The notes beneath the pieces were generated by a model that saw only the letters and a list, made by a program, of their open reading frames with translations, did not search any database and was not told the origin of the DNA. From CAYRVX01 sp964427875 (GTDB lineage: Bacteria > Planctomycetota > Phycisphaerae > SM23-33), in assembly GCA_964427875.1 (NCBI GenBank), contig CAYRVX010000001.1, forward strand, positions 76,550-140,549: DNA of 64,000 nt. The letters are read 5' to 3'. Within the stretch, counting starts at the first letter, position 1. Each line of letters opens with the position of its first letter. Below are positions 53,728 through 61,133 of the stretch, in pieces. The translations under genes and the position numbers were made by a program.

Positions 53728-55089
53728 CTACTTCTCCTTCCCCCCCGCGCCCTTGCGGTACCTCTCTTCCCGCGTTGACCGGAAGAGCAGGCGGATGGGG
53801 ACCTCGCTGTAGGGCAGGTGCTCGCGGAACTGGTTGATCAGGAACCGATGGTAGTTCGTGTCGAAGCTGCGGACGTCGTTCACGAAGCACACGATCGTCG
53901 GCGGGGCCGTGGCGATCTGCGAGACGTAGAGCACCTTCGGCGGCCTGGTGCCCGCCTTGTGGCTCGGGCCGCGAAGGCGAACGATCTCCTCCATCACCCG
54001 GTTGAGCTCGCCCGTGCCCACGCGGTGGCGCCCCTGGGCGAACAACTGCCCGGCCAGGCGGATCGTGCCGGCGACGTTCAGACCCGTCGTCGCGCTGGTC
54101 AGGCTGATCGGGGCGAACGACAACTCGGGAATGACCTTGCCGAGGTACTCGGCGTAGTCCTCTCCGGCGGCCACGTCTTTGGCCAGGTCCCACTTGTTCA
54201 CGACCAGGACGACGGGCTTGAACTCCTCGGCCACCCGGCGGGCGAGGTCCTTGTCCACCTTCGAGACGGGAACCGACGCGTCGATCATCAGGGCGACGAC
54301 GTCGGCCCGGCGGACGCTCCGCAGCGCCCGGCGATGGCTGTAGAACTCGACGTCGCCGCTGATCTTCCGCCGCTTCCTCACGCCGGCGGTGTCGATGAGC
54401 ATCAACCGCCGCCCGTCCAGCTCGATCGTCACGTCCACGCTGTCGCGCGTCGTGCCGGGCGTCTCGGAGACGATCACCCGCTCCTCGCCGGCCAGGGCGT
54501 TGATGAACGTGCTCTTGCCCGTGTTTCGCTTGCCGACGACGGCGAGCTTCATGACGGCCTCGTCGGGCCGCTCGGCGGGCGCCGTGGGCAGCCGTTTCGA
54601 GATCGCCTCGGTCAGCGCGTCGATTCCGATGCCGTGGTGGGCGGAGATGGGGATCGGCTTGCCGAAGCCGAGGGCGTTGAGCTCGGCCGTCTCGGCCAAC
54701 AGCTCGGTCTCGTCGACCTTGTTGGCGGCCAGGAGGACGGGCACGTCGAGACGGCGCAGGCGCTCGGCCGCGTGGCGGTCCAGCGGCGTGAGCCCCTCGC
54801 GCGCGTCGACGAGGAACACGATGAGGTCGGCCTCGGCCATGCCGTAGGCGATCTGGTTCTCCACGTGCTCGGTGAGCTGATCGACGTCCTCGATGCCCAT
54901 TCCGCCGGTATCGACCAGCTCGACGTACCCCTCGCCGAGCGCGCAGGGGGCCGAGACCCGGTCGCGCGTCACGCCGGGCGTGGGGTCCACGATCGAGATC
55001 CGATGGCCGACCAGGCGATTGAGCAGGCTGCTCTTTCCCACGTTCGGCCGGCCCACGATGGCCACCGTCGGCAGGGACATGGCGGCCAT
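53728..55089 (-). CDS. der: GTPase Der (EngA), two G domains
   Basis: 453 residues from the ATG at 55089; an ATG at 55080 gives the shorter start MSLPTVAIVG. Two tandem GTPase domains: G1 GRPNVGKS and VDTGG (G3), NKVD (G4) in the first half; GKRNTGKS, DTAGVRKR and NKWD in the second. The C-terminal KH-like domain ends with RREEP-like residues and a short Lys tail. Der is an essential 50S ribosome assembly GTPase. Note GKRNTGKS in place of the more common GRPNVGKS in the second P-loop; the essential GKS is intact. Confidence 0.96.
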   Translation of the reverse strand: MAAMSLPTVAIVGRPNVGKSSLLNRLVGHRISIVDPTPGVTRDRVSAPCALGEGYVELVDTGGMGIEDVDQLTEHVENQIAYGMAEADLIVFLVDAREGLTPLDRHAAERLRRLDVPVLLAANKVDETELLAETAELNALGFGKPIPISAHHGIGIDALTEAISKRLPTAPAERPDEAVMKLAVVGKRNTGKSTFINALAGEERVIVSETPGTTRDSVDVTIELDGRRLMLIDTAGVRKRRKISGDVEFYSHRRALRSVRRADVVALMIDASVPVSKVDKDLARRVAEEFKPVVLVVNKWDLAKDVAAGEDYAEYLGKVIPELSFAPISLTSATTGLNVAGTIRLAGQLFAQGRHRVGTGELNRVMEEIVRLRGPSHKAGTRPPKVLYVSQIATAPPTIVCFVNDVRSFDTNYHRFLINQFREHLPYSEVPIRLLFRSTREERYRKGAGGKEK

Positions 55090-55195
55090 GGTACCCGCCG
55101 GGCGCGGATTGGGCAACGCGACGGGCCGGGGGACAAAAAGGTACCGCCCCCGTCGGTGAGCCCATAGAATGCCGGACAAGGCAGGCGGCATAGCC

Positions 55196-56269
55196 ATGGA
55201 CTTCATCATCGGCTTCATCGTTGGGGCGATCCTCGGGGCGGCCATCGCCGTGGTGGTCGGCGTCGTTCGCAGCCGGGCCGCGGCGAGACAGTCTGAGATC
55301 GCCGTCCAGCAGATGCGCGAGACGTTCGCCGCGCTGGCCGGCGAGGCGCTCGACGCCAACGCCGAACGCCTCACCCGCCAGGCGGCGACCACGCTGGAGG
55401 GCAAGAAGGCCCTGATCGACCAGGCCGTCCAGGCCGTCAACGAGCGGCTCGAACAGGTCCGCGCCGTCCTTCAGCGCGTCGAGGCCGAGCGGAAGCAGGA
55501 CTTCGGGCGGCTGAGCAGCTCGGTGGCGGGGTTGACGCTCACGGCCGGCAAGCTCCACGAGATGCTCGCCAGCACGCAGCGCCGCGGCGCGTGGGGCGAG
55601 CGGATGGCCGAGGACGTGCTCCGCCTGGCGGGCCTCGAGGAGGGAATAAACTACGAGAAGCAATCGTCCGCCGACGCCGAGTCAGGCCGCCCGGACTTCA
55701 CCTTCTACCTGCCCAACGACCTGAAGGCCAACATGGACGTGAAGTTCCCGCTGGAGCGCTACAGGGGCTACATCGACGCCGAGGGGGACGAGCCCCGCGC
55801 CCAGGAGCTTCGCGGGCTCGTCCAGGCCGTCCGCGGCCACGTCAAGGCCGTCGCCGCCCGGGGGTACATCGACCCCAAGATCCCCACCGTGCCGTACGTC
55901 ATCGTCTTCATCCCCAACGAGCAGATCTACGGGCTGGTCCTCTCCGAGCAGCCGGACCTCATCGACGAGGCGCTCCGGCAGAGGGTCGTCCTGGCAAGCC
56001 CGCTGACGCTGTACGCGATGCTCTGCGTGGTCCGCCAAGCCGCCGAGCACGCCAACATCATGAAGACCGCCGACGAGGTCCTCACGCTGTTGGCGCAGTT
56101 CACCAGGGAGTGGGGCAAGTACAACGAGGCCTTCGACAAGCTCGGCCAGCGGATCGAGCAGACGCGGGACGAATACGAGAGCCTCCGGACCACCCGGACG
56201 AACATGCTCCAGCGCCCGCTGGACAAGATCGACCAGCTCCGCACGACGAGGGGGCTCCCGGAGGAGTAG
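55196..56269 (+). CDS. rmuC: RmuC-family DNA recombination protein
   Basis: 357 residues from the ATG at 55196. One N-terminal membrane segment (DFIIGFIVGAILGAAIAVVVG), a coiled-coil (about 25-120) and then the RmuC nuclease-like domain with GAWGERMAEDVLRLAGLEEGINYEKQ and DVKFPLERYRGYI (PD-(D/E)XK-type residues D..K) around 180-190. RmuC limits inversions and is common as a single-copy gene. Divergent from der; the spacer between the two is 106 bp. Confidence 0.92.
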   Translation: MDFIIGFIVGAILGAAIAVVVGVVRSRAAARQSEIAVQQMRETFAALAGEALDANAERLTRQAATTLEGKKALIDQAVQAVNERLEQVRAVLQRVEAERKQDFGRLSSSVAGLTLTAGKLHEMLASTQRRGAWGERMAEDVLRLAGLEEGINYEKQSSADAESGRPDFTFYLPNDLKANMDVKFPLERYRGYIDAEGDEPRAQELRGLVQAVRGHVKAVAARGYIDPKIPTVPYVIVFIPNEQIYGLVLSEQPDLIDEALRQRVVLASPLTLYAMLCVVRQAAEHANIMKTADEVLTLLAQFTREWGKYNEAFDKLGQRIEQTRDEYESLRTTRTNMLQRPLDKIDQLRTTRGLPEE

Positions 56270-56275
56270 AAAAGC

Positions 56276-56304
56276 TTCACCGCCGAAGCATGCCCTGGTA
56301 TAAT
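56276..56304 (+). promoter_or_regulatory. Promoter of hicBA
   Basis: TTCACC (56276-56281), a 17-bp spacer, perfect TATAAT (56299-56304); only 31 bp before the hicB ATG at 56336. Confidence 0.55.
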
Positions 56305-56335
56305 GGAGCGGTCGATCGAGTCAAGGCGGTTTACC

Positions 56336-56539
56336 ATGAAACTGAAGGTCGTCGTCCACGAGGCCGAAGAGGGCGGATACTGGGCCGAAGTACCGGGCAT
56401 ACCGGGATGCGCCACTCAGGGCGAAACGTTCGAGGAACTCCTGACGAACCTCTACGAAGCCGTCGAGGGCTGCCTGTCCGTGAGCGTTGAGCCGCAGAAG
56501 CAGGAGCCCGGGCAGCGCGTCATCGAAATCGCGGTATGA
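56336..56539 (+). CDS. hicB: HicB family antitoxin
   Basis: 67 residues, ATG at 56336. The short HicB fold: VVVHEAEEGGYWAEVPGIPGCATQGETFEELLTNLYEAVEGCLSV, a partially degraded RNase-like core. It has no separate DNA-binding domain, so self-regulation would need another factor or the short C-terminus. Its stop overlaps the hicA start by 4 bp. Antitoxin-first order, as in many hicBA loci. Confidence 0.9.
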   Translation: MKLKVVVHEAEEGGYWAEVPGIPGCATQGETFEELLTNLYEAVEGCLSVSVEPQKQEPGQRVIEIAV

Positions 56540-56742
56540 AAGCGATAACGGGGAAGGAGTTGGCCCGCCTCTTGGAGAGACACGGGTGGAACCTGTTGCG
56601 GGTCAGCGGTAGTCACCACATCTACGGGAAGGCGGGCAGCATCGTGCGGCTGTCTGTACCCATACACGGCACCAAAACGCTCAAGGTGGGCCTGGCCAGG
56701 CATCTGCTGAAGATGGCCGGTCTTGGCGAAGAGGATCTATAG
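56536..56742 (+). CDS. hicA: HicA family mRNA interferase toxin
   Basis: 68 residues. Double-stranded RNA-binding-like toxin with the catalytic His27/His28 in RVSGSHHIY (22-30), preceded by GKELARLLERHGWNL. HicA cleaves mRNA and is neutralised by HicB. Intact in all visible positions, so likely active when unpaired. Co-transcribed with hicB. Confidence 0.92.
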   Translation: MKAITGKELARLLERHGWNLLRVSGSHHIYGKAGSIVRLSVPIHGTKTLKVGLARHLLKMAGLGEEDL

Positions 56743-56803
56743 TACACTGCGGCCACTCGCTGCGCGTCAGGACCCAGGACCCAAGCGCCAATGGGAACCT
56801 GCA

Positions 56804-58933
56804 TCACCTCGCCTTGATGGTTACCTCGCGGAGGCAGCGGATTTGGACCGGGCCGAGGATGCCGGCGGCGAGGCGATCCATGGGCAGGTCCTTGCCGGAG
56901 GCGTTGGCGGCCGTGTTGGCCACCGTCACCTTGACGACGTTCCTGCCGGGGTGGATCACCTCGGTGATGTCGAACGTGTACGGCCCCCAGAGCCGCGTGC
57001 CGACGTCCCGGCCGTTGACGGCGACCCGCGCGGCGCAGCCCACCTTGCCGAGATCGAGGACCAGCCGCTCCTTACGGTAAGCATCCGGCAAATCGAATTC
57101 GGCGCCGTAATCGGCCAGGCCCGAGTACGTCGGGTAGCCGATGACGCCCCAGGCCCCGATGCCGGCGGCCCCGGCCGCGCAGTCGCAGAGGATCGGCTTG
57201 CCCAGCCCCGCCGGCCCCGTGAGGCGCAAGGCCGCCACGACCGCCCCGCCCGCGACGCCGCCGCTCAGGTCGGCCACGCCGCCGCGCACGGGGACCTTCT
57301 TGCCGGCCACGTGGAGCCGCGCGTCCCTCCCGCCGGCGGGCACGTGGACGCCCGTCGCGCCGGCCGGCAGGCGAAAGCGATACCAGACCACCTGCCCGCC
57401 GCTCGGCGCCGCGGGCAGCCCGCCGACGTCGCCCCAGGGCTCCACCGGCGGGGGGCCGACGGCATTCGGCTTCCGCCAGGCGGCGTCGTCGAAGTCGATC
57501 TTCTGCCAGCCTTCGCCAGCGGTCCGGCCCATCTTCCACGTCCCGTCGGTCACCACGTGGATGAGCCTGCCGGAGGCCAGGTGTATGCGGGCCTCCAGCA
57601 GGAGCCCGCCGACGCTGCCCTCGTTGGTGTTCCGCACGGCGAAGACGTTCCTGCCCTCCCCGAGCAGCTTGGCGACGTCGTACGTCTCGGCCTCCTTCCA
57701 GTCGCCGGCGCTCGTCTTGATCTGCCGGCCGTTGACGAACAGCTCGTAGCCGTTGTCGGCCGTGAGCGTCACCGCGGCGGCGCCGACGTCCTCGGGCAGA
57801 TCGAAGGCCTTCCGGAAAAATCGCTCCCTGGCGCCTTGGCCGAACTGGAGCCAACTGGCCCGCCACCGGGCGCCGCCGGCCGCGGCAACGGCCTCCGGCT
57901 CGCCGATCCGGACCTTGCGCCAGGCGGAATCGTCGAACGCCGGCGAGGCCCATTCGCTGGGCTTCTCCTCGGCGAGGTCGGCTCGCAGGCAGCGGACGTC
58001 GACGATGCCCACCGGCCCGCGCCGGACCTTCGCCCGCGGCGTCAGGTTCCAGCCGGCATCGAGCTTCAGCGGGGCCGGGAGGTCCTCGACGACGTGGGTG
58101 GCCATCCTGCCGTCGGCGAACATGACCGAGCAGCGCCCGTTGAGGCGCGCCAGGCCCGTGACGGCCGAACCGTCCGCCGCGACGCTCGTCACCTGAAGCG
58201 CCGGGGCGAACATGACGCGGCGCTTCGAGGGCGCCCCGCGCAGGACGATGAAGCAGGCCTCAAACGGTCCGAGGCGGAGGTTGAGCATCGTCTGCTTGCC
58301 GTCCCGGACGCAGTACGTGCGCGCCCGGCGTATGGAGCCGTCTTGCGGGCCCCACAGCTCCGGCCCGGCGGCCCGCGGGAAGGTGATCGTCACGACGGTG
58401 TCGATGGGCCGCTGGCTGGCGGCGAAGTAGACGTCGGCCCCGCCCAGCGTCCGCCGGAGGAGGTACAGACCCGGCGCCGGCGGGTAGATCGCTACGCCGT
58501 GCGCAGGTTTGGCCTGCGTGAAGACGCCGCCTTCCGGCTTCGTTTGTGACAGGACGTGGACGATGCGGGCGGCGTAGTCGTCCATCAGGCCCCCGGCGAG
58601 GGCGTCGTACGGCTGGGGCGGCGTCCGTGCCGGCAGGCCGAACTGCGTGATTACGCCGGGGTCGACCATCGCCTGCCAGGCCGTCATGCGCCGGATCTCC
58701 CCGGGCGTGATCGACAGGTGCGCGTCGGCCAGGGCGCGGCGAAAGGCCGTTTGCAGCTCCGGCGGGCAGGCTGCCAGCGTCTTCTCGAAGCCCTTGCTGT
58801 GCATCCAGCCCATGGTCGGCCGGCAGCTCTCCGGCGGCTTGCGGAAGCCCGCTTCCAGCTCGCCCTCGGCGGCGCCCGCGCCGCGGCAGAGGAGCGAAAC
58901 GGCAATGACCGCGATGGTCGTGACTCGCTGCAT
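56804..58933 (-). CDS. Secreted GH106-like (alpha-L-rhamnosidase-type) protein, possibly truncated
   Basis: 709 residues, ATG at 58933 with GGGAGGAC upstream. Signal peptide (MQRVTTIAVIAVSLLCRGAGA). The first segment FRKPPESCRP resembles the N-terminus of large GH106-type enzymes. The later part matches their C-terminal half: ELWGPQDGSIRRARTYCVRDGK, LGPFEACFIVLRG, and two galactose-binding-like domains (FFRKAFDLPEDVGAAAVTLTADNGYELFVNGRQI near 380-415, and ARVAVNGRDVGTRLWGPYTFDITEVIHPGRNVVKVTVANTAAN near 645-685). Full-length GH106 proteins exceed about 900 residues. The middle, where the catalytic barrel should be, is short and lacks a recognisable active site. An enzyme-derived binding protein or a deletion product are alternatives. 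Confidence 0.7.
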   Translation of the reverse strand: MQRVTTIAVIAVSLLCRGAGAAEGELEAGFRKPPESCRPTMGWMHSKGFEKTLAACPPELQTAFRRALADAHLSITPGEIRRMTAWQAMVDPGVITQFGLPARTPPQPYDALAGGLMDDYAARIVHVLSQTKPEGGVFTQAKPAHGVAIYPPAPGLYLLRRTLGGADVYFAASQRPIDTVVTITFPRAAGPELWGPQDGSIRRARTYCVRDGKQTMLNLRLGPFEACFIVLRGAPSKRRVMFAPALQVTSVAADGSAVTGLARLNGRCSVMFADGRMATHVVEDLPAPLKLDAGWNLTPRAKVRRGPVGIVDVRCLRADLAEEKPSEWASPAFDDSAWRKVRIGEPEAVAAAGGARWRASWLQFGQGARERFFRKAFDLPEDVGAAAVTLTADNGYELFVNGRQIKTSAGDWKEAETYDVAKLLGEGRNVFAVRNTNEGSVGGLLLEARIHLASGRLIHVVTDGTWKMGRTAGEGWQKIDFDDAAWRKPNAVGPPPVEPWGDVGGLPAAPSGGQVVWYRFRLPAGATGVHVPAGGRDARLHVAGKKVPVRGGVADLSGGVAGGAVVAALRLTGPAGLGKPILCDCAAGAAGIGAWGVIGYPTYSGLADYGAEFDLPDAYRKERLVLDLGKVGCAARVAVNGRDVGTRLWGPYTFDITEVIHPGRNVVKVTVANTAANASGKDLPMDRLAAGILGPVQIRCLREVTIKAR

Positions 58934-59206
58934 GTCCCTGTCCTCCCGTCGCAAGGGGAACGTGAGTTTGCGCCCGGCACGTCGCGGCGATTATCCGCGG
59001 TGCCCGCCGGCCGGTCAAGCGGCGCAGGCAGACCCGCAGCGAGCGGAGGCGCCGTTGCGGCTTGTGGCGGGTGTTCGGCGCGGCACAATCTCGAAACATG
59101 CGGACGTTGATATGGAGCGACCCCTGTCGAGAGGACAGGGCGTTTCAGTACATTTCTTTCATTCCCTGCTCGTTCGCAGATCGATTCCGACGACGAGTCA
59201 CTCTTC

Positions 59207-59254
59207 AAATAGGGGACGCTAACCGTTTTTAAATAGGGGACGCTAACCGTTTTT
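59207..59254. repeat. Tandem pair of 24-bp AAATAGGGGACGCTAACC repeats
   Basis: Two exact adjacent copies of a 24-bp unit, AAATAGGGGACGCTAACC followed by GTTTTT. A 23-bp inverted copy lies at 59563-59585. The TAG stop of the degraded transposase at 59243-59245 lies within the second copy. Confidence 0.93.
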
Positions 59255-59531
59255 CTCTCCTTTGGCCCCGTCCTCGCTCAGGCGACGGGCCAAGGGTGCA
59301 GGCGACGGCCTACGAGGTGCCGCGAGCGGTCCTGAAATGTCTCCCCGGCGGCCGGGCGGCCGGTGCCCGTAGGACAACCCAAGCCTCCGAATCACCTGTT
59401 TCAGCGTTTGCGCGGAAGACATCCTCGCGGCTATTGGCGGGTTGCGTCACCCATGCCTTGCGAAGGCCGCGCGAGGGGAGGTGATGCGGCTCCCGCGGGA
59501 TCACAACTCTCACCAATCCGGGGATGGCCAC
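59243..59531 (-). pseudogene. Truncated REP-associated tyrosine (Y1) transposase
   Basis: The minus strand carries the N-terminal signature of REP-associated transposases in worn form (VRVVIPREPHHLPSRG then VTQPANSREDVF, compare IPGxPHHVTQRGNRRxDVF). The frame stops at 59310 after 73 residues. Another frame then supplies the basic C-terminal end and stops inside the flanking repeat. The intact family is around 200-plus residues; here roughly 95 codons remain, and the HUH/Tyr catalytic centre is gone. It lies between repeats in opposite orientation, as rayT genes lie between REP sequences. Confidence 0.6.
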
Positions 59532-59562
59532 CTACGGACCGCATCGAAGTGTCCAAGGCTCG

Positions 59563-59585
59563 AAAAACGGTTAGCGTCCCCTATT
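59563..59585. repeat. Inverted copy of the 24-bp repeat
   Basis: Reverse complement of the units at 59207-59254, matching 23 of 24 positions. It marks the other end of the transposase remnant. Confidence 0.92.
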
Positions 59586-59612
59586 ATCCGTGCCTGCCGG
59601 CGCCCCAGGTTT

Positions 59613-59667
59613 CGACGGCCACTTCCGCGGCGGCCGGCACGCCCTGACCCGCATGTACCGGATTGGA
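59613..59667. repeat. 55-bp sequence repeated across the assembly gap (left copy)
   Basis: Identical to 59768-59822. It ends exactly at the first N. Confidence 0.97.
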
Positions 59668-59767
59668 NNNNNNNNNNNNNNNNNNNNNNNNNNNNNNNNN
59701 NNNNNNNNNNNNNNNNNNNNNNNNNNNNNNNNNNNNNNNNNNNNNNNNNNNNNNNNNNNNNNNNNNN
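59668..59767. other. Assembly gap of 100 Ns
   Basis: Exactly 100 unknown bases with an identical 55-bp sequence on each side; this is a scaffolding join, not a biological repeat. The true distance is unknown and may be zero. Confidence 0.98.
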
Positions 59768-59822
59768 CGACGGCCACTTCCGCGGCGGCCGGCACGCCCT
59801 GACCCGCATGTACCGGATTGGA
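59768..59822. repeat. 55-bp sequence repeated across the assembly gap (right copy)
   Basis: Identical to 59613-59667; begins exactly after the last N. Confidence 0.97.
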
Positions 59823-59876
59823 TCGAAACGCCACCGGCAGGGCGACGACCGGGCCGGGGAGCCCGCAGGGCGTCCT

Positions 59877-60377
59877 TTAGGACTTCCCGGCCGCCAAGTC
59901 CAGGCGCATCACGGCGGCGGGCTTGAAGCCGAGCGGTTCGTACAGCCCCCGGGCGGCGTCGGTGCCGGTGCCGCCGAGCGTGATCCACGGCACGTTTCGC
60001 GCCCGGCAGTAGGCGATGGCCGCCTCGACGAGTCGCCGGGCATGGCCGCGGCGCCGGTATTCCGGCAGCGTGTAGATGCTGTGGAGCAGCGCCACGCGGA
60101 CGCTTCCGGCGGAGGGGACCGGCGGCCAGGCGAGGAAGGTGACCGTCGCGCTCGCCACGACCCGCCCCTCGGACCTGGCCAGCCACGCCCGAATGCCGCC
60201 GTCGGCAAAGTGCCTGCGGAGATACTCCACGTAGGCCTCCTCCATGTGGTCCAGCGCCCCCGGCTCGCAGGTGCGCCCCCGGGCGGCCGCCATGTCCTCA
60301 AACATCCGACGACGGTGCTTGACGAGCGTGGGGATATCCGCGGCCGCGGCCCGCCGCTCCACGGGTCGCTCGGGCAT
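59877..60377 (-). CDS. GNAT family N-acetyltransferase
   Basis: 166 residues. The acetyl-CoA binding loop R-R-x-G-x-A is visible as YRRRGHARRL (107-116), preceded by VRVALLHSIYTLPE and followed by AAIAYCRARNVPWITLGGTGTDAARGLYEPLGFKP. Substrate unknown. It is downstream of the PIN-toxin gene on the same strand with a 33-bp gap, and its 3' flank runs into the gap region. Confidence 0.88.
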   Translation of the reverse strand: MPERPVERRAAAADIPTLVKHRRRMFEDMAAARGRTCEPGALDHMEEAYVEYLRRHFADGGIRAWLARSEGRVVASATVTFLAWPPVPSAGSVRVALLHSIYTLPEYRRRGHARRLVEAAIAYCRARNVPWITLGGTGTDAARGLYEPLGFKPAAVMRLDLAAGKS

Positions 60378-60410
60378 GCTGCGCTCCTTTCGGTTGGCGG
60401 GCGACGGCGA

Positions 60411-60827
60411 TCAGTACTCCTCGACCTCCAGCCCGGGAATATCGGCAAAATGCGACGCGTCTCGCGTGATGAGATACTCTCCCGCCGCCAGCGTCGTTGC
60501 GGCGATCAACACGTCCATGTCGCCCACCGGCCGGCCGATGCGGTGGAGATGGGCGACGGCCCTACCGAAGCGCCTGGCAGCCTGGGAAGTGAACTCCAGC
60601 ACCTGGAAATCCTGGAGGACCTCCGCGATGCGCACCTCCTCGGCATGGGGGTCGCGGGCCTTGTGGATCCCTACGTAGAGCTCCGCAATGGTGAGCCTCG
60701 TCGTGGTGACCCGCTCACCGCGTCGGGCGAGATCAAGCAGCTTGTTCTGTATGAGGCGCTTAAGACGCTTCCCGCCGCGCCCCGCCAGATCCAGAATGCC
60801 CGACGTATCCACGCAGGCCATTAGCAT
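60411..60827 (-). CDS. vapC: PIN-domain toxin (VapC family)
   Basis: 138 residues. The acidic metal-binding residues of a PIN ribonuclease are all present: Asp7 (VDTSG), Glu49 (TIAELYVG), Asp103 and Asp105 (GDMDVLIAA), with Asp123 in TRDASHF. VapC proteins cleave RNA and are held by VapB. The start overlaps the antitoxin gene by 7 bp, so they are co-translated. Confidence 0.92.
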   Translation of the reverse strand: MLMACVDTSGILDLAGRGGKRLKRLIQNKLLDLARRGERVTTTRLTIAELYVGIHKARDPHAEEVRIAEVLQDFQVLEFTSQAARRFGRAVAHLHRIGRPVGDMDVLIAATTLAAGEYLITRDASHFADIPGLEVEEY

Positions 60828-61048
60828 CGCCTTCGCGAAGGCAGGTGACGACGCCGGACCTGCTCTTCCACGGCCTCGATCGCCTCCTTGCTCATGGTGA
60901 AACTGGACAGGCGTCGCTCAAAGGCCTCGATGTCGATGCATGGCCGTACGAGCCGCTTGATCGTCTGGCTGAACGACTCGTTTTCTTGCTTGTGGGCCTT
61001 GAGCCGCTCGTAGGCCTCCAGGTCAATGGTGATCGTCTTCGTGGCCAT
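60821..61048 (-). CDS. vapB: VapB-type antitoxin (ribbon-helix-helix-like)
   Basis: 75 residues from the ATG at 61048. Start MATKTITIDLEAYERLKAHKQENESFSQTIKRLV resembles the archaeal/bacterial VapB family: a beta strand (TKTITID) and a helix-turn-helix (LEAYERLKAHK..SFSQTIKRLV). The C-terminal part (EAIEAVEEQVRRR) would wrap around the toxin. Divergent from GH127 expression; likely autoregulated through the 10-bp repeat just upstream. Confidence 0.86.
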   Translation of the reverse strand: MATKTITIDLEAYERLKAHKQENESFSQTIKRLVRPCIDIEAFERRLSSFTMSKEAIEAVEEQVRRRHLPSRRRC

Positions 61049-61069
61049 ATGGCAGACTCCATGGTAAGT

Positions 61070-61089
61070 GTACGTGTATGTACGTGTAT
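61070..61089. repeat. Tandem 10-bp GTACGTGTAT operator-like repeat
   Basis: Two exact direct copies (61070-61079 and 61080-61089) between the -10 box and the vapB ATG; a natural binding site for the VapB/VapBC complex. Confidence 0.6.
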
Positions 61090-61117
61090 TATAAGGCCGA
61101 CTGCCCAGCCCGGGCAA
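61088..61117 (-). promoter_or_regulatory. Promoter of vapBC
   Basis: Minus strand: TTGCCC (61112-61117), an 18-bp spacer, perfect TATAAT (61088-61093). It abuts the operator-like repeat. Confidence 0.55.
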
Positions 61118-61133
61118 GTGCGCCTGGGGCGTC

